Shown piece by piece: positions 1-8,301 of a DNA stretch of 38,312 nucleotides (positions are counted from its first letter, which is position 1; each line of letters opens with the position of its first letter). Source of the DNA: an uncultured Xenococcaceae cyanobacterium (GTDB lineage Bacteria; Cyanobacteriota; Cyanobacteriia; Cyanobacteriales; Xenococcaceae). The stretch covers positions 1-38,312 of the forward strand of contig CALKUU010000314.1 of the NCBI GenBank assembly GCA_937996665.1. The letters run 5' to 3'. The notes below the pieces were generated by a model. It was not told the DNA's origin, made no database searches, and worked only from the letters and a program-made list of their open reading frames with translations. Made by a program: the position numbers and the translations under genes.

Positions 1-30
1 ATTATAAAACATTTGTTTATGCAGAAGCTT

Positions 31-56
31 TGAAATCACAAATTTGAAATCACAAA
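31..56. repeat. Short direct repeat downstream of apt
   Basis: The 12-mer TGAAATCACAAA occurs at 31-42 and again at 45-56, giving a 14-bp period. A HIP1 octamer follows at 58-65, just past the apt stop codon. I assign no function; it may be simple slippage DNA. Confidence 0.5.
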
Positions 57-69
57 GGCGATCGCTATT

Positions 70-588
70 TTAGTATTCCAAAAGATTTATGATTGGTAGA
101 CTAGGGAGTTTATTCCTTCCTTGTAAATCTTTTAATTCGATTACAAACGCAAAGCCTAAAATCTCGGCACCAATTTGATTGACTAAGTCAGCTGTAGCTC
201 TAGCTGTACCACCAGTGGCGATTAAATCATCAACAATCAGAACCTTAGAATTGCTTGGAATAGCATCTTGGTGAATCTCTAGGCTATCTTGACCATATTC
301 CAAATCATATTTGATGCTATGGACTGCTGCGGGTAATTTTCCTGGCTTTCTGACTGGGATAAATCCTGCATTCAATTTATAGGCTAGTGGTGTGCCAAAA
401 ATAAAGCCACGAGATTCAATGCCGACAATGTAATCTGGAACTAAATTGCTATCGATACATCTATTAGCTAAGGTGTCTATTGTATTTTTTAAGCCTTGTG
501 CATCACTTAGTAAAGTTGTGATGTCGCGAAAAATAATCCCTGGTTTAGGAAAATTAGGAATATCACGAATTAAGGACTGGAGTTCCAT
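70..588 (-). CDS. apt: Adenine phosphoribosyltransferase
   Basis: This cytosolic purine-salvage enzyme converts adenine and PRPP to AMP and pyrophosphate. The 172-residue length is normal for bacterial APRT. The N-terminal segment with [12 protein letters not shown] (about residues 13-24) is typical of APRT, as is the [10 protein letters not shown] block (56-65). The PRPP-binding loop [14 protein letters not shown] lies at 116-129, with the paired Asp residues and the TGGT turn intact. The ATG at 588 gives the family-standard N terminus. The gene diverges from the DUF3038 gene across 129 bp, so the two promoters share that gap. Nothing about it is unusual. Confidence 0.95.
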   Translation of the reverse strand: MELQSLIRDIPNFPKPGIIFRDITTLLSDAQGLKNTIDTLANRCIDSNLVPDYIVGIESRGFIFGTPLAYKLNAGFIPVRKPGKLPAAVHSIKYDLEYGQDSLEIHQDAIPSNSKVLIVDDLIATGGTARATADLVNQIGAEILGFAFVIELKDLQGRNKLPSLPIINLLEY

Positions 589-717
589 AAATGTTGACTA
601 TCTTTAATGAGAGTAGTGGCTAACCATAATATCTATGGCATTATGGCAGCAGAAAGTCTATCATAGTCTTCTCTATACAAAAACAAAAAATTATTACAAT
701 TTAGACTTAATTTTAGA

Positions 718-1344
718 ATGAGTCAATCCGTCAGTTTAGTTTCCGAGTCTTCTCTCTCTAGTGTTAACCACGTTGATATTTTAGATCGCTTAGCGAATAT
801 TTCTCTTGTTAATCAATATTGCTCTCCTAGAATTCAACAAAATATAGATTTGTTACTACTTGCTGTGGAGGCTTTAGAACTTGGTGCATCAGAAAAAATG
901 TTGGCGTCAATTCATGATTTGAAGTTAACCGAGGTTATTTCTGGTCGGGTTGCTTTGTGGCGACTGCGTTGTAGTAATCCTTGGCGTCGTTCTTATACTA
1001 GAGAATTTTTGAGCGCCGATCAAGCTAAGGTTTTAGTCATTATTGCTACCTTAAGGGCTAAAGATTTAGAACCTTTAATTCGTCATCTGATTGACTCTGA
1101 GTATCAGATGAAAGAGAAAAACTTGCCGATTGAAAATCATTTTATGCTTTCTGAATATTTAGAAAGATTTAGAATCCATTTTCGTAGTCGGATGAATTCG
1201 AGAAGGACTAAGGTTGCTTCTTATATTGCTAATGAATCTGAGTTAAATGAACTTGCTTTGAATTTATTACAAAAGCTCTTGTTTTGTAGTGGTACTAAAG
1301 GGTTAGAAAGAATTTGGTTTAGTCTTTTTGATGGTGAAATTTAA
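718..1344 (+). CDS. DUF3038 family protein, unknown function
   Basis: I recognise this as the cyanobacterial DUF3038 family; no biochemical role is known to me. The 208 residues are soluble and helix-rich, without signal peptide or membrane segment. A serine-rich N terminus (1-20) precedes a conserved core containing ISGRVALWRLRCSNPWRR (about 74-91) and a basic stretch around FRSRMNSRRTKVASYIANE. The start ATG at 718 has no clear Shine-Dalgarno sequence, which is common in cyanobacteria. The DUF4335 gene begins 57 bp downstream on the same strand, and this pairing recurs in cyanobacteria, so the two probably form one transcript. The family assignment is from memory of its sequence pattern. 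Confidence 0.75.
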   Translation: MSQSVSLVSESSLSSVNHVDILDRLANISLVNQYCSPRIQQNIDLLLLAVEALELGASEKMLASIHDLKLTEVISGRVALWRLRCSNPWRRSYTREFLSADQAKVLVIIATLRAKDLEPLIRHLIDSEYQMKEKNLPIENHFMLSEYLERFRIHFRSRMNSRRTKVASYIANESELNELALNLLQKLLFCSGTKGLERIWFSLFDGEI

Positions 1345-1401
1345 ACTTGTATTGTTCACTTATTTCAAAAACTGTATTTTATAAATAGCAACTTTTGTAG
1401 T

Positions 1402-2082
1402 ATGAATATTATTAAACAATATGATCGTCCTAATTGCGTTTTAACTTTAGAAGGTTTTAATGAGAATTCATCTGCATCCCAGGATGATTTTGACGATGAT
1501 TTTGGTTTGATTTCAATTTTGACTAGTGCAGAGTGTGTTTTTAAAACCTCTAATCAGAAGTTACAAGGGCATAGAACTTTTCTGGAAAATCTGGCTAGAG
1601 TAATTAATAATTATGCTCAAGAGCTTTTGAGTGGTTTGTCTCATTCTCAAGAAGATTTACAAGAATATCCAAAAATTAGTGTCACTGCTTTGGATGAAGC
1701 TAAGAAGTATAAAATTACGGTTGAAAATGATGATGATCAAGAAGTAAAAATGCAAGAAATAGAGCTTAGAAAAACTGAATTCTTTGATTTACTCGATGTT
1801 GTAGATCAATTTTATGCCGATTCAACAGCTCTTCCAGATGTTTCCTTAGAATTAGAGGTAGTGAGTAAGAAATTGCGTCAATCTGAGGAGCCTTTATCAC
1901 AGAGAATGGTTCCTGTTGTCACTGGTACTTTAAGTTTAGCTTTAGCTGCGGGAATTTTGTTTGTTGTTCCTAATCCGAAGCCTAGTGATCTCGAACCTAG
2001 TGCTAATCCTCTTCCTGTTGAGGATATTCCTGCTGAAACTGTTCCGCTGGAATCAGATAATGGGAATAGTTCAGAGGAATAG
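1402..2082 (+). CDS. DUF4335 family protein with single membrane anchor
   Basis: The N terminus (NIIKQYDRPNCVLTLEG) is the hallmark I associate with cyanobacterial DUF4335; the function is unknown. Residues 1-160 form an acidic cytoplasmic-type domain. One hydrophobic segment at about 169-188 (VVTGTLSLALAAGILFVV) follows, then a short Pro/Glu-rich C-terminal tail of about 36 residues ending in acidic and Ser residues. It lacks a signal peptide, so I expect the bulk to face the cytoplasm with the tail across the membrane. It lies 57 bp after the DUF3038 gene, probably co-transcribed. No terminator is evident behind it. Confidence 0.72.
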   Translation: MNIIKQYDRPNCVLTLEGFNENSSASQDDFDDDFGLISILTSAECVFKTSNQKLQGHRTFLENLARVINNYAQELLSGLSHSQEDLQEYPKISVTALDEAKKYKITVENDDDQEVKMQEIELRKTEFFDLLDVVDQFYADSTALPDVSLELEVVSKKLRQSEEPLSQRMVPVVTGTLSLALAAGILFVVPNPKPSDLEPSANPLPVEDIPAETVPLESDNGNSSEE

Positions 2083-2454
2083 TTTATTTGTTCGCTTGAT
2101 TGAAAATTTAGCTCTAATTTTTGATTTTAGCTGTTGATATTGTAGGTTTTTTAGTGGTTAATTTATTTTAGTGTATACAATTTATCTAGTATCTAAATTT
2201 TTTACTTTTAGTCTTTAATTTAGTCAATTTAGTATTTGTCAGCGTTGATGTAAGTAAACTATTTTTTGCAAAAATAATTAAAATTTAAATTCATTTATTA
2301 TTATTTTATTGATTATGAGAATTTAACTATCCAAAACTAGAATAAATAAGCAAATTTCTATTTTATTGAGTAATCCAATTAATATTTATTCTGAGATTTT
2401 TGATATTAATTTTTAAGTTTTGGTCTGTTCTATTTTGATGAGAGGAAACTATTC
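2083..2454. other. AT-rich intergenic region before gltA
   Basis: This 372-bp stretch holds no convincing reading frame, RNA gene or terminator. The only structure I see is the self-complementary 12-mer TTTTTGCAAAAA at 2263-2274. It presumably contains the gltA promoter, since gltA has a strong ribosome-binding site just inside the right end. Confidence 0.5.
2440..2447 (+). promoter_or_regulatory. Shine-Dalgarno of gltA
   Basis: GAGAGGAA lies about 8 bases ahead of the ATG at 2455. It is one of the strongest ribosome-binding sites in the window, fixes the gltA start and suggests high translation. Confidence 0.7.
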
Positions 2455-3612
2455 ATGACATCTACCATCCCTAACTCTAATTTGTGTGAGTATAAACCAG
2501 GTTTAGAAGGTATTCCTGCAACAGAATCTAGTGTCTCTCATGTTGATGGTATTAACGGTATTTTGGAATACCGTGGGATTAGATTAGAGGAACTTGCTCA
2601 TAAAAGTAGTTTTTTAGAAACTGCTTATTTATTAATTTGGGGAAATCTTCCTAGTGAGCAGCAACTGCAAGATTTTCAAACTGAAATTTTGTATCATCGT
2701 CGGATTAAGTATCGTATTCGCGACATGATGAAGTGCTTTCCTGAAACTGGTCATCCGATGGATGCTCTGCAAACTTCGGCTGCTGCTTTAGGACTTTTTT
2801 ACTCGCGTCGTGCCTTAGATAACCCTGAATATATTAGGAGAGCAGTAGTTAGGCTTTTGGCAAAAATTCCGACTATGGTTGCTGCCTTTCATCAAATGAG
2901 AAGAGGTAATGATGCGATTCAACCTAATGATGATTTAGATTATGCAGCTAATTTTCTTTATATGTTAACTGAGCGATCGCCACATCCTTTAGCTGCCAAA
3001 ATTTTTGATGTGTGTTTAACTCTTCATGCAGAACATACGATTAATGCGTCAACTTTTTCAGCAATGGTGACTGCTTCAACTTTGACTGATCCTTATGCGG
3101 TGGTTGCTTCTGCGGTTGGAACTTTAGCAGGTCCACTTCATGGCGGAGCCAATGAAGAAGTTTTATCGATGCTAGATGAGATTGGTTCGATAGAAAATGT
3201 TGCCGCTTATGTCGATGAAAAAGTTGCGGGTAAGCAAAAAATTATGGGTTTTGGACACCGAGTCTATAAGGTGAAAGATCCTAGAGCTAATATTTTACAA
3301 GGATTAGTAGAAGAGTTATTTGAGAAGACTGGTTATGATCCTTACTATAAGATTGCTTTGGAGCTAGAAAAAGTAGTTGAAGGAAAATTAGGTGCGAAAG
3401 GAATTTATCCTAATGTTGATTTTTATTCTGGATTAGTTTACAGAAAGTTGGGAATTCCCAGTGATTTATTTACCCCAATTTTTGCGATCGCTCGTGTAGC
3501 TGGTTGGTTGGCACATTGGAAAGAACAGTTAAATATGAATCGTATATTTCGTCCTACTCAGGTCTATACGGGTGGGCATAACATTCCTTATATTCCAATG
3601 TCTGAAAGATAG
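2455..3612 (+). CDS. gltA: Citrate synthase
   Basis: Type II-like bacterial citrate synthase condenses oxaloacetate with acetyl-CoA to give citrate, the entry step of the cyanobacterial TCA branch toward 2-oxoglutarate and nitrogen assimilation. All 385 residues of a short-form enzyme are present. The active-site residues are visible: His229 in PLHGGANEE, His268 in GFGHRVYKVKDPRA and Asp322 in NVDFYSG. His194 in AEHTINAST is also conserved. The short form without the N-terminal NADH-binding domain is usual in cyanobacteria. A strong Shine-Dalgarno precedes the ATG and a hairpin follows the stop codon, so it is probably transcribed alone. Confidence 0.95.
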   Translation: MTSTIPNSNLCEYKPGLEGIPATESSVSHVDGINGILEYRGIRLEELAHKSSFLETAYLLIWGNLPSEQQLQDFQTEILYHRRIKYRIRDMMKCFPETGHPMDALQTSAAALGLFYSRRALDNPEYIRRAVVRLLAKIPTMVAAFHQMRRGNDAIQPNDDLDYAANFLYMLTERSPHPLAAKIFDVCLTLHAEHTINASTFSAMVTASTLTDPYAVVASAVGTLAGPLHGGANEEVLSMLDEIGSIENVAAYVDEKVAGKQKIMGFGHRVYKVKDPRANILQGLVEELFEKTGYDPYYKIALELEKVVEGKLGAKGIYPNVDFYSGLVYRKLGIPSDLFTPIFAIARVAGWLAHWKEQLNMNRIFRPTQVYTGGHNIPYIPMSER

Positions 3613-3668
3613 ATCTGGGGTTGGCGAGTTTAAGAAGATTTAGGGAAGTATTTGGTTGATTTGGCAAT

Positions 3669-3713
3669 TAAAAGCTCAATTTAGAGATTCCCAATCAGTA
3701 AATTGAGCTTTTA
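3669..3713 (+). terminator. Probable gltA terminator hairpin
   Basis: A perfect 15-bp stem (3669-3683 with 3699-3713) encloses a 15-base loop, 57 bp past the gltA stop. The stem is A-rich on its left arm and ends in four T on its right. The U tract is short, so it could also serve as an mRNA-stabilising 3' hairpin. Confidence 0.65.
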
Positions 3714-3902
3714 TCATGACTGCTATTGGGAGTTTGTTCTTAATTAAGATTTTGAGAGACATTAATTACAAAAGTTTCAAGCTAAATCGGGTTTTTGAGA
3801 TTGGTTTTGCTTGTTGAATTTTCCAAGATCTAGATATTTCGTGAGCATAACTAGTCTTGGTCTTTTGGTATTTATTTGCTGTTTTAGAATAAAGGATTAA
3901 CT

Positions 3903-3932
3903 TTGACAACCAGAATGTTGTTAATGTATTCT
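3903..3932 (+). promoter_or_regulatory. Candidate sufC promoter
   Basis: A perfect -35-like TTGACA at 3903-3908 is followed after 18 bp by TATTCT at 3927-3932, a 4-of-6 match to the -10 consensus. The first SufR half-site CAAC at 3907-3910 overlaps the -35, which is where a repressor would block polymerase. The start site is inferred, not measured. Confidence 0.45.
3907..3920. promoter_or_regulatory. SufR operator, upstream copy (CAAC-N6-GTTG)
   Basis: The sequence CAACCAGAATGTTG matches exactly the CAAC-N6-GTTG inverted repeat bound by SufR, the Fe-S-containing DeoR-family repressor of the cyanobacterial suf operon. It overlaps the candidate -35 box of sufC. Repression would be relieved when Fe-S clusters are scarce or under oxidative stress; that is known for SufR and inferred here. 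Confidence 0.75.
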
Positions 3933-3946
3933 ACAATGTACTTAAA

Positions 3947-3960
3947 CAACTAATTTGTTG
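3947..3960. promoter_or_regulatory. SufR operator, downstream copy (CAAC-N6-GTTG)
   Basis: CAACTAATTTGTTG is a second exact CAAC-N6-GTTG match, and its arms extend to AAACAAC and GTTGTTT (3944-3963). Its start is exactly 40 bp from that of the upstream copy, close to four helical turns, so both would lie on the same DNA face. Two sites are also reported in front of sufB in Synechocystis. Confidence 0.75.
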
Positions 3961-4055
3961 TTTATCCTCAAACCCATAACACAAAAAGTTTTGAAGCCTA
4001 TTTAAGTAATGGGTTTTCATAATTTTTAGCCTGATTTTACTTAAGAGCAACACTA

Positions 4056-4820
4056 ATGAGCGAGACTATTCTTTCTATTCAGAATTTAACAGCTAATGTA
4101 GACGGAACTCCGATTTTAAAAGGGGTTAACTTAGAAGTAAAAGCAGGCGAAGTTCACGCCATTATGGGCCGTAATGGTTCTGGAAAAAGTACCCTTTCGA
4201 AGATTATTGCTGGGCATCCTGACTATGAAATAACGGGTGGTGATGTTGTTTACCAAGGACAAAGCATTCTAGAGCAAGAACCTAATGAGAGAGCTTTAAA
4301 TGGTATTTTCCTAGCGTTTCAATATCCGATCGCCATTCCAGGAGTTAGTAATTTAGATTTTTTACGAGTTGCTTACAATGCTAAACGTAAACATCAAGGC
4401 TTAGAAGAGATTGACACCTTTGATTTTGAAGACTTAGTCGAAGAAAAATTAGAAATTGTCAAAATGAACTCTAGTTTTCTCGAAAGAAGTCTCAATGAAG
4501 GATTTTCTGGAGGAGAGAAAAAGCGCAACGAGATTCTGCAAATGGCAGTTTTAGATCCTACTTTGATGATTCTTGATGAAATTGATTCTGGGTTAGATAT
4601 TGACGCTCTCAAGATCGTCTCAGAAGGAGTTAATTATTTGAAGACTCCTGACAAAGGACATTTAATTATTACTCACTATCAAAGATTACTAGATTATATC
4701 GAGCCTGATTTTGTTCATGTTATGCAAGCAGGCAAAATTGTTAAGAGTGGCGGCAAGGAATTAGCAAAAGAACTAGAGTCTCGCGGCTATGAATTTTTAG
4801 AAAAAGCTGCGATCGCCTAG
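4056..4820 (+). CDS. sufC: Fe-S cluster assembly ATPase SufC
   Basis: SufC is the ATPase of the SufBCD scaffold that builds Fe-S clusters in the cytosol. The 254-residue length is standard. Walker A GRNGSGKS sits at 38-45, the ABC signature SGGEKKR at 151-157, Walker B with [12 protein letters not shown] at 170-181 and the H-loop His in IITHYQR near 206. AAGAG lies about 9 bases upstream of the ATG. It is the first gene of a sufC-sufD-sufS run behind a double SufR operator. In the usual cyanobacterial order sufB precedes it, but here citrate synthase does, so its partner must be encoded elsewhere. Confidence 0.95.
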   Translation: MSETILSIQNLTANVDGTPILKGVNLEVKAGEVHAIMGRNGSGKSTLSKIIAGHPDYEITGGDVVYQGQSILEQEPNERALNGIFLAFQYPIAIPGVSNLDFLRVAYNAKRKHQGLEEIDTFDFEDLVEEKLEIVKMNSSFLERSLNEGFSGGEKKRNEILQMAVLDPTLMILDEIDSGLDIDALKIVSEGVNYLKTPDKGHLIITHYQRLLDYIEPDFVHVMQAGKIVKSGGKELAKELESRGYEFLEKAAIA

Positions 4821-4832
4821 ATAAAAATTTAG

Positions 4833-4876
4833 TCAAGCAACTTACATCAGTAGGAATTATCTTGCGGATTGCTTGA
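4833..4876 (+). other. Inverted repeat between sufC and sufD
   Basis: TCAAGCAA at 4833-4840 and TTGCTTGA at 4869-4876 form an 8-bp perfect stem with a 28-base loop. It has no T tract. It may be an intercistronic processing or stability element, or chance. Confidence 0.3.
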
Positions 4877-4928
4877 ATTAACCAACTAAATAATTAATTG
4901 ATTTCACCCCATAAGTTTGCAGTAGATT

Positions 4929-6230
4929 ATGACTCAGGTAAGTACAAATCCATCTCTTCAGCATGACCCTTTTGTTAGCAAAATCCTTGCTCAGCGTCCT
5001 GAGGCACCACTAACTCAATTGGATGAGGAAACTAGTAATTGGTTGCAAAATTTGCGAGAGCAGTCGGCATCTTGGGTATCTCGTTTAGCGTCTCCTACTA
5101 AGAAGGATGAGGAATGGCGATTTACCGATATTTCTGAATTGTTAGATTTAAATTTGGAGAATAGTCAGAAAAATTATTCCCATTTCCCAAAGCTAGACCA
5201 AGAAGATATTCACGTGGTTTTTGTAAATGGCAGTTATGCCGCTGATTTATCTAGTATTGAGGGTTTACCAGAAGGAATTTATGTTGGCAATTTAATTAAC
5301 TTACCTGAAGCTTTTTGTAAGTATTTTCGTCCTTTTTTAGGTACTTTGCCAGGTAAGGAAGAAGTTTTTACAGCTCTCAATACTTCTAGTATTAGTGATG
5401 TAGCAATTATTTGGGCTGCACCTAACACAGTTGTTGACAAGCCTATCCACATATCTTTTATCTCGGTAGCAGAGGATCAAGTAACTTTTTCTCAGCCCAG
5501 AAGTTGGATAGTTGCCGAACAAAATTGCCAACTAACTATTGTTGAAGAGTATCAAGGGACTGGTACTTATTTCACTAATAGTGTGACTGAAGTTTTCTTA
5601 GGAGAAAATGCTCAAATAAATCAAACTCGTTGGCAGCATGAATCTGATACGGCCTATCATGTTGGGAAAACTGCGGTTAATCAAAAACAAGACAGTCGTT
5701 ATACTCTCTCCGAAATTAATTTTGGTGGTAAGTTATCTCGCCATACTCCTGAAGTCCATCAGGATGGGGTACAAACTACTACTAATCTCAATGGTTTAAC
5801 GATCGCCAAAAATGAGCAAACTGCTGATACCCATAGTGTTATTCAGCTTAATCATCCTCATGGAATTACTGATCAATTACACAAGTGTATAGCTGATGAT
5901 CGTGCTCATACAGTTTTTAATGGCAAGGTATTTGTGCCTAAGCCAGCTCAGATGACTGATGCTAAGCAACTAAATCGTAATTTGTTACTTTCCTCGAAGG
6001 CACGAGTAGATACCAAGCCAGAATTACAAATTACTGCTGATAACGTCAAATGCTCTCATGGAGCAACAGTTAGTCAGTTACAGGCTGATGAAATTTTTTA
6101 TCTACGTAGTCGCGGTTTAAGCGAAGATGATGCTCGTCAATTGTTAATTGATGCTTTTGTCAGCGAAATTATTGAACGAATTCCTGCCGATTTAACTCGC
6201 AAGAGAATTCAAGCCTGTTTATCTGATTAG
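4929..6230 (+). CDS. sufD: Fe-S cluster assembly scaffold protein SufD
   Basis: SufD is the non-ATPase scaffold subunit that pairs with SufB and SufC. The protein has 433 residues, a normal length. The N-terminal helical region includes the EEWRFTDIS motif (about 61-69), typical of SufD, followed by a long beta-helix core. The C-terminal family block runs through ELQITADNVKCSHGATV and ends with the helical DEIFYLRSRGLSEDDARQLL segment. It follows sufC by 108 bp and precedes sufS by 81 bp on the same strand. SufB resembles SufD, but the C-terminal block and RFTDIS pattern fit SufD better. Confidence 0.93.
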   Translation: MTQVSTNPSLQHDPFVSKILAQRPEAPLTQLDEETSNWLQNLREQSASWVSRLASPTKKDEEWRFTDISELLDLNLENSQKNYSHFPKLDQEDIHVVFVNGSYAADLSSIEGLPEGIYVGNLINLPEAFCKYFRPFLGTLPGKEEVFTALNTSSISDVAIIWAAPNTVVDKPIHISFISVAEDQVTFSQPRSWIVAEQNCQLTIVEEYQGTGTYFTNSVTEVFLGENAQINQTRWQHESDTAYHVGKTAVNQKQDSRYTLSEINFGGKLSRHTPEVHQDGVQTTTNLNGLTIAKNEQTADTHSVIQLNHPHGITDQLHKCIADDRAHTVFNGKVFVPKPAQMTDAKQLNRNLLLSSKARVDTKPELQITADNVKCSHGATVSQLQADEIFYLRSRGLSEDDARQLLIDAFVSEIIERIPADLTRKRIQACLSD

Positions 6231-6311
6231 CTATTGTTTTTAAACTGATCTAGCTTACCAATCTCTCTCGTTTTTAACCATTTATCATTAAGCCATCGGC
6301 AAGTAGCAAAA

Positions 6312-7571
6312 ATGACCTTGATTCAAGAAAAGACCCTCGGAGATAAAGTCAGAAAAGATTTTCCTATTTTGCATCAAGACATTCATGGTCAGCCTTTAAT
6401 TTATTTTGATAGTGCAGCTAGTTCTCAGAAGCCACAGCAAGTCTTGGATACTTTGCTCAATTACTATCAGCAAGATAATGCTAATGTCCATCGAGGAGCA
6501 CATACCTTAAGTAATCGTGCTACTGATGCTTATGAGGGTGCTAGAGATAAGATTGCTCGCTTTATTAATGCTACTTGTCGAGAAGAAATTGTTTATACCC
6601 GTAATGCTTCTGAAGCAATTAACTTAGTTGCTTATACCTGGGGTCTGGTTAACCTCAATCAAGGTGATGAAATTATTTTATCGGTGATGGAACACCATAG
6701 TAATATCGTTCCTTGGCAAATTATTGCTCAAAAAACAGGTGCTGTTATTAAGTGGATTCAGTTAACTAAAGACGAGTCTCTTGATTTAGACAATTTTAAA
6801 TCTCTACTTTCAGAGAAAACTAAACTTGTCTCAGTGGTTCATGTTTCTAATACTTTAGGGGTAGTTAATCCCGTTGCTGAGATTACACGTTTGGCTCACC
6901 GTCAGGGAGCGAAAGTACTAATTGATGCTTGTCAGAGTGTTCCTCATATGCCGATTGATGTTCAGGCAATTGGTTGTGATTGGCTAGTCGCTTCTGGTCA
7001 TAAGATGTGTGCGACTACTGGAATTGGTTTTCTTTATGGTAAAAAAGCAATTTTAGAAGCAATGCCGCCGTTTTTGGGTGGTGGTGAGATGATCGATCAA
7101 GTTTATTTTGACCATTCTACTTATGGTGAGCTTCCCCATAAATTTGAAGCGGGAACTCCTGCCATTGGTGAGGCGATCGCTTTAGGCGCGGCGATCGACT
7201 ATTTGAATGAGATTGGGATGGATAAGATTCATGCTTATGAAGCAGAACTAACTGCCTATCTTTTTAAAAAACTGGAAACAATTCCTAATTTACGTATTTA
7301 TGGTGCTAAACCTAATTCGAAAGGAGAAGGAAGAGCAGCTTTGGCGGCTTTTAATGTTCCAGGAATTCATGCTAGTGACTTGGCAACCCTGATGGATCAT
7401 GAAGGGATTGCAATTCGTTCTGGACACCACTGTACTCAACCTTTACATCGTCTTTTAGAGGCTTCAGGTAGTGCTAGGGCTAGTTTGTATTTTTATAATA
7501 CTCGTGATGAGATAGATCGTTTTGTGGTTGTTTTACAAGAGACAATCGAATTTTTTACTAGTATGGCTTGA
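6312..7571 (+). CDS. sufS: Group II cysteine desulfurase SufS
   Basis: SufS is a PLP enzyme that removes sulfur from cysteine, leaving alanine and a persulfide that feeds the Suf scaffold. The 419 residues contain the PLP-lysine Lys231 in [11 protein letters not shown], His129 in MEHHSN stacking over the cofactor, Asp205 in LIDACQS, and the persulfide Cys374 in [11 protein letters not shown]. The long RSGHHC spacing and the lack of an extended flexible Cys loop mark the SufS/CsdA group rather than IscS. It is third in the suf run, and sipA starts 29 bp behind it. Confidence 0.95.
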   Translation: MTLIQEKTLGDKVRKDFPILHQDIHGQPLIYFDSAASSQKPQQVLDTLLNYYQQDNANVHRGAHTLSNRATDAYEGARDKIARFINATCREEIVYTRNASEAINLVAYTWGLVNLNQGDEIILSVMEHHSNIVPWQIIAQKTGAVIKWIQLTKDESLDLDNFKSLLSEKTKLVSVVHVSNTLGVVNPVAEITRLAHRQGAKVLIDACQSVPHMPIDVQAIGCDWLVASGHKMCATTGIGFLYGKKAILEAMPPFLGGGEMIDQVYFDHSTYGELPHKFEAGTPAIGEAIALGAAIDYLNEIGMDKIHAYEAELTAYLFKKLETIPNLRIYGAKPNSKGEGRAALAAFNVPGIHASDLATLMDHEGIAIRSGHHCTQPLHRLLEASGSARASLYFYNTRDEIDRFVVVLQETIEFFTSMA

Positions 7572-7600
7572 TCTTAGATTGGATAATTTAAGGATTAATC

Positions 7601-7822
7601 ATGAGTGATTTAAAAGTAGGGGCTGAAGTTAAACTTATTGCTCTGCCTGATTTTGTGAAAACTGCTGATCCGATGCCGATGTTGCGATCGCCAGATTTAT
7701 TAAAAATTGGTGAGCAAGGTGTCATTATAGATCGTCGTCCTGGAGGTTATTGGGGAGTAAAATTTGCAAGTGGATCTTTTTTATTAGATAGTCAGTATTT
7801 ACACCTAATTAATCAAGGTTAA
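7601..7822 (+). CDS. sipA: SipA-like regulatory protein (DUF3148)
   Basis: SipA is a small beta-rich protein that binds the histidine kinase NblS and stimulates its activity, linking it to high-light and nutrient stress control in cyanobacteria. The 73 residues carry the family pattern: LIALPDFVKTADPMPMLR (about 12-29), then GEQGVIIDRRPGGYWGVKF and LLDSQYL near the end. A good AAGGAT Shine-Dalgarno at 7590-7595 lies 5 bases before the ATG. The 29-bp gap after sufS suggests read-through from the suf promoter. The identification rests on motif memory; the link with Fe-S assembly is my inference. Confidence 0.8.
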   Translation: MSDLKVGAEVKLIALPDFVKTADPMPMLRSPDLLKIGEQGVIIDRRPGGYWGVKFASGSFLLDSQYLHLINQG

Positions 7823-7824
7823 AT

Positions 7825-7856
7825 AAAAAAATACCCCAAGCACTTAAGCAGGGGTA
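7825..7856 (-). terminator. Intrinsic terminator of psaI
   Basis: Read on the minus strand, TACCCC and GGGGTA (7851-7856 and 7832-7837) form a GC-rich 6-bp stem followed directly by seven T (7825-7831). It stands between convergent sipA and psaI and is oriented to stop psaI transcripts. On the plus strand no U tract follows the stem. Confidence 0.85.
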
Positions 7857-7926
7857 ATCATCCAAATAACTAAGGATAAATAATGGTTTCAATTAACATT
7901 AGTTTTATGTTAATTTGGACGAAATT

Positions 7927-8043
7927 TTAAGCTTCGCCTTCTACATAGACAAAGAATAGAACCATAGAAACGGCAAAAGCTACCATCCCAATAAAGGGAA
8001 CCATAGCTATGGGAATCCAAGACGCTGCATAATCACCTATCAT
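7927..8043 (-). CDS. psaI: Photosystem I subunit VIII (PsaI)
   Basis: This 38-residue frame begins MIGDYAASWIPIAMVPFIG and ends in VEGEA, the pattern of PsaI. PsaI is a one-helix thylakoid subunit next to PsaL that helps hold photosystem I trimers together. One hydrophobic helix spans about residues 10-33. An in-frame stop lies one codon before the CAT codon preceding the ATG at 8043, so the start is fixed. It points away from psaL across 258 bp and ends in its own terminator. It is easily missed because of its size. Confidence 0.93.
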   Translation of the reverse strand: MIGDYAASWIPIAMVPFIGMVAFAVSMVLFFVYVEGEA

Positions 8044-8301
8044 ATGCTAATTTCCTATTTGTTTTTAAAACGTTAACATTTTGGATATTACTGCTAAGTT
8101 TACATTATTTGGTTAGTTATAAAGATTCTTAACAAAAAGCGAACTTGAACCAGGTTAGAGTAATGCTATTTAAAGGGTCTGTCAGGAGATTCTTGTCTTT
8201 ATTCAAGGCAGAATTTACCCCGACTTTGTGAATATCATTTTGTTTTTTAAAACGAAACTGAGTTTACTTTGTAAAATAATTTTCTGGAGAAAACAATTCT
8301 T
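8044..8301. promoter_or_regulatory. Divergent psaI/psaL promoter region
   Basis: This 258-bp segment must drive both photosystem I genes in opposite directions. A near-identical motif, TTTGTTTTTAAAACG at about 8058-8072 and TTTGTTTTTTAAAACG at about 8239-8254, flanks both ends and is itself nearly palindromic. TTTAC-TTT-GTAAA forms an inverted repeat at 8263-8275, and GGAGA at 8285-8289 is the probable psaL ribosome-binding site. I could not find a clean HLR1 (RpaB) site. Confidence 0.55.

Larger units (their letters stand above)
3613..4055. other. gltA-sufC intergenic region with terminator and SufR sites
   Basis: This 443-bp gap holds the gltA terminator at its left, about 190 bp without recognisable signal, and then two SufR-type operators with a promoter-like TTGACA ahead of sufC. 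I found no remnant of a sufB reading frame in it. A 33-codon frame at 3716-3817 has no ribosome-binding site and I consider it spurious. Confidence 0.6.

Noticed and set aside
3716-3817. A 33-codon frame between gltA and sufC starting MTAIGSLF
   Set aside because: It has no ribosome-binding site, begins right at the gltA hairpin, and has no recognisable pattern. It is not similar to SufB.
8044-8301. Possible HLR1 (RpaB) sites upstream of psaI and psaL, for example TTTACATT near 8099
   Set aside because: The second half-site with the required 10-bp spacing is missing or heavily mismatched, so I do not call it.
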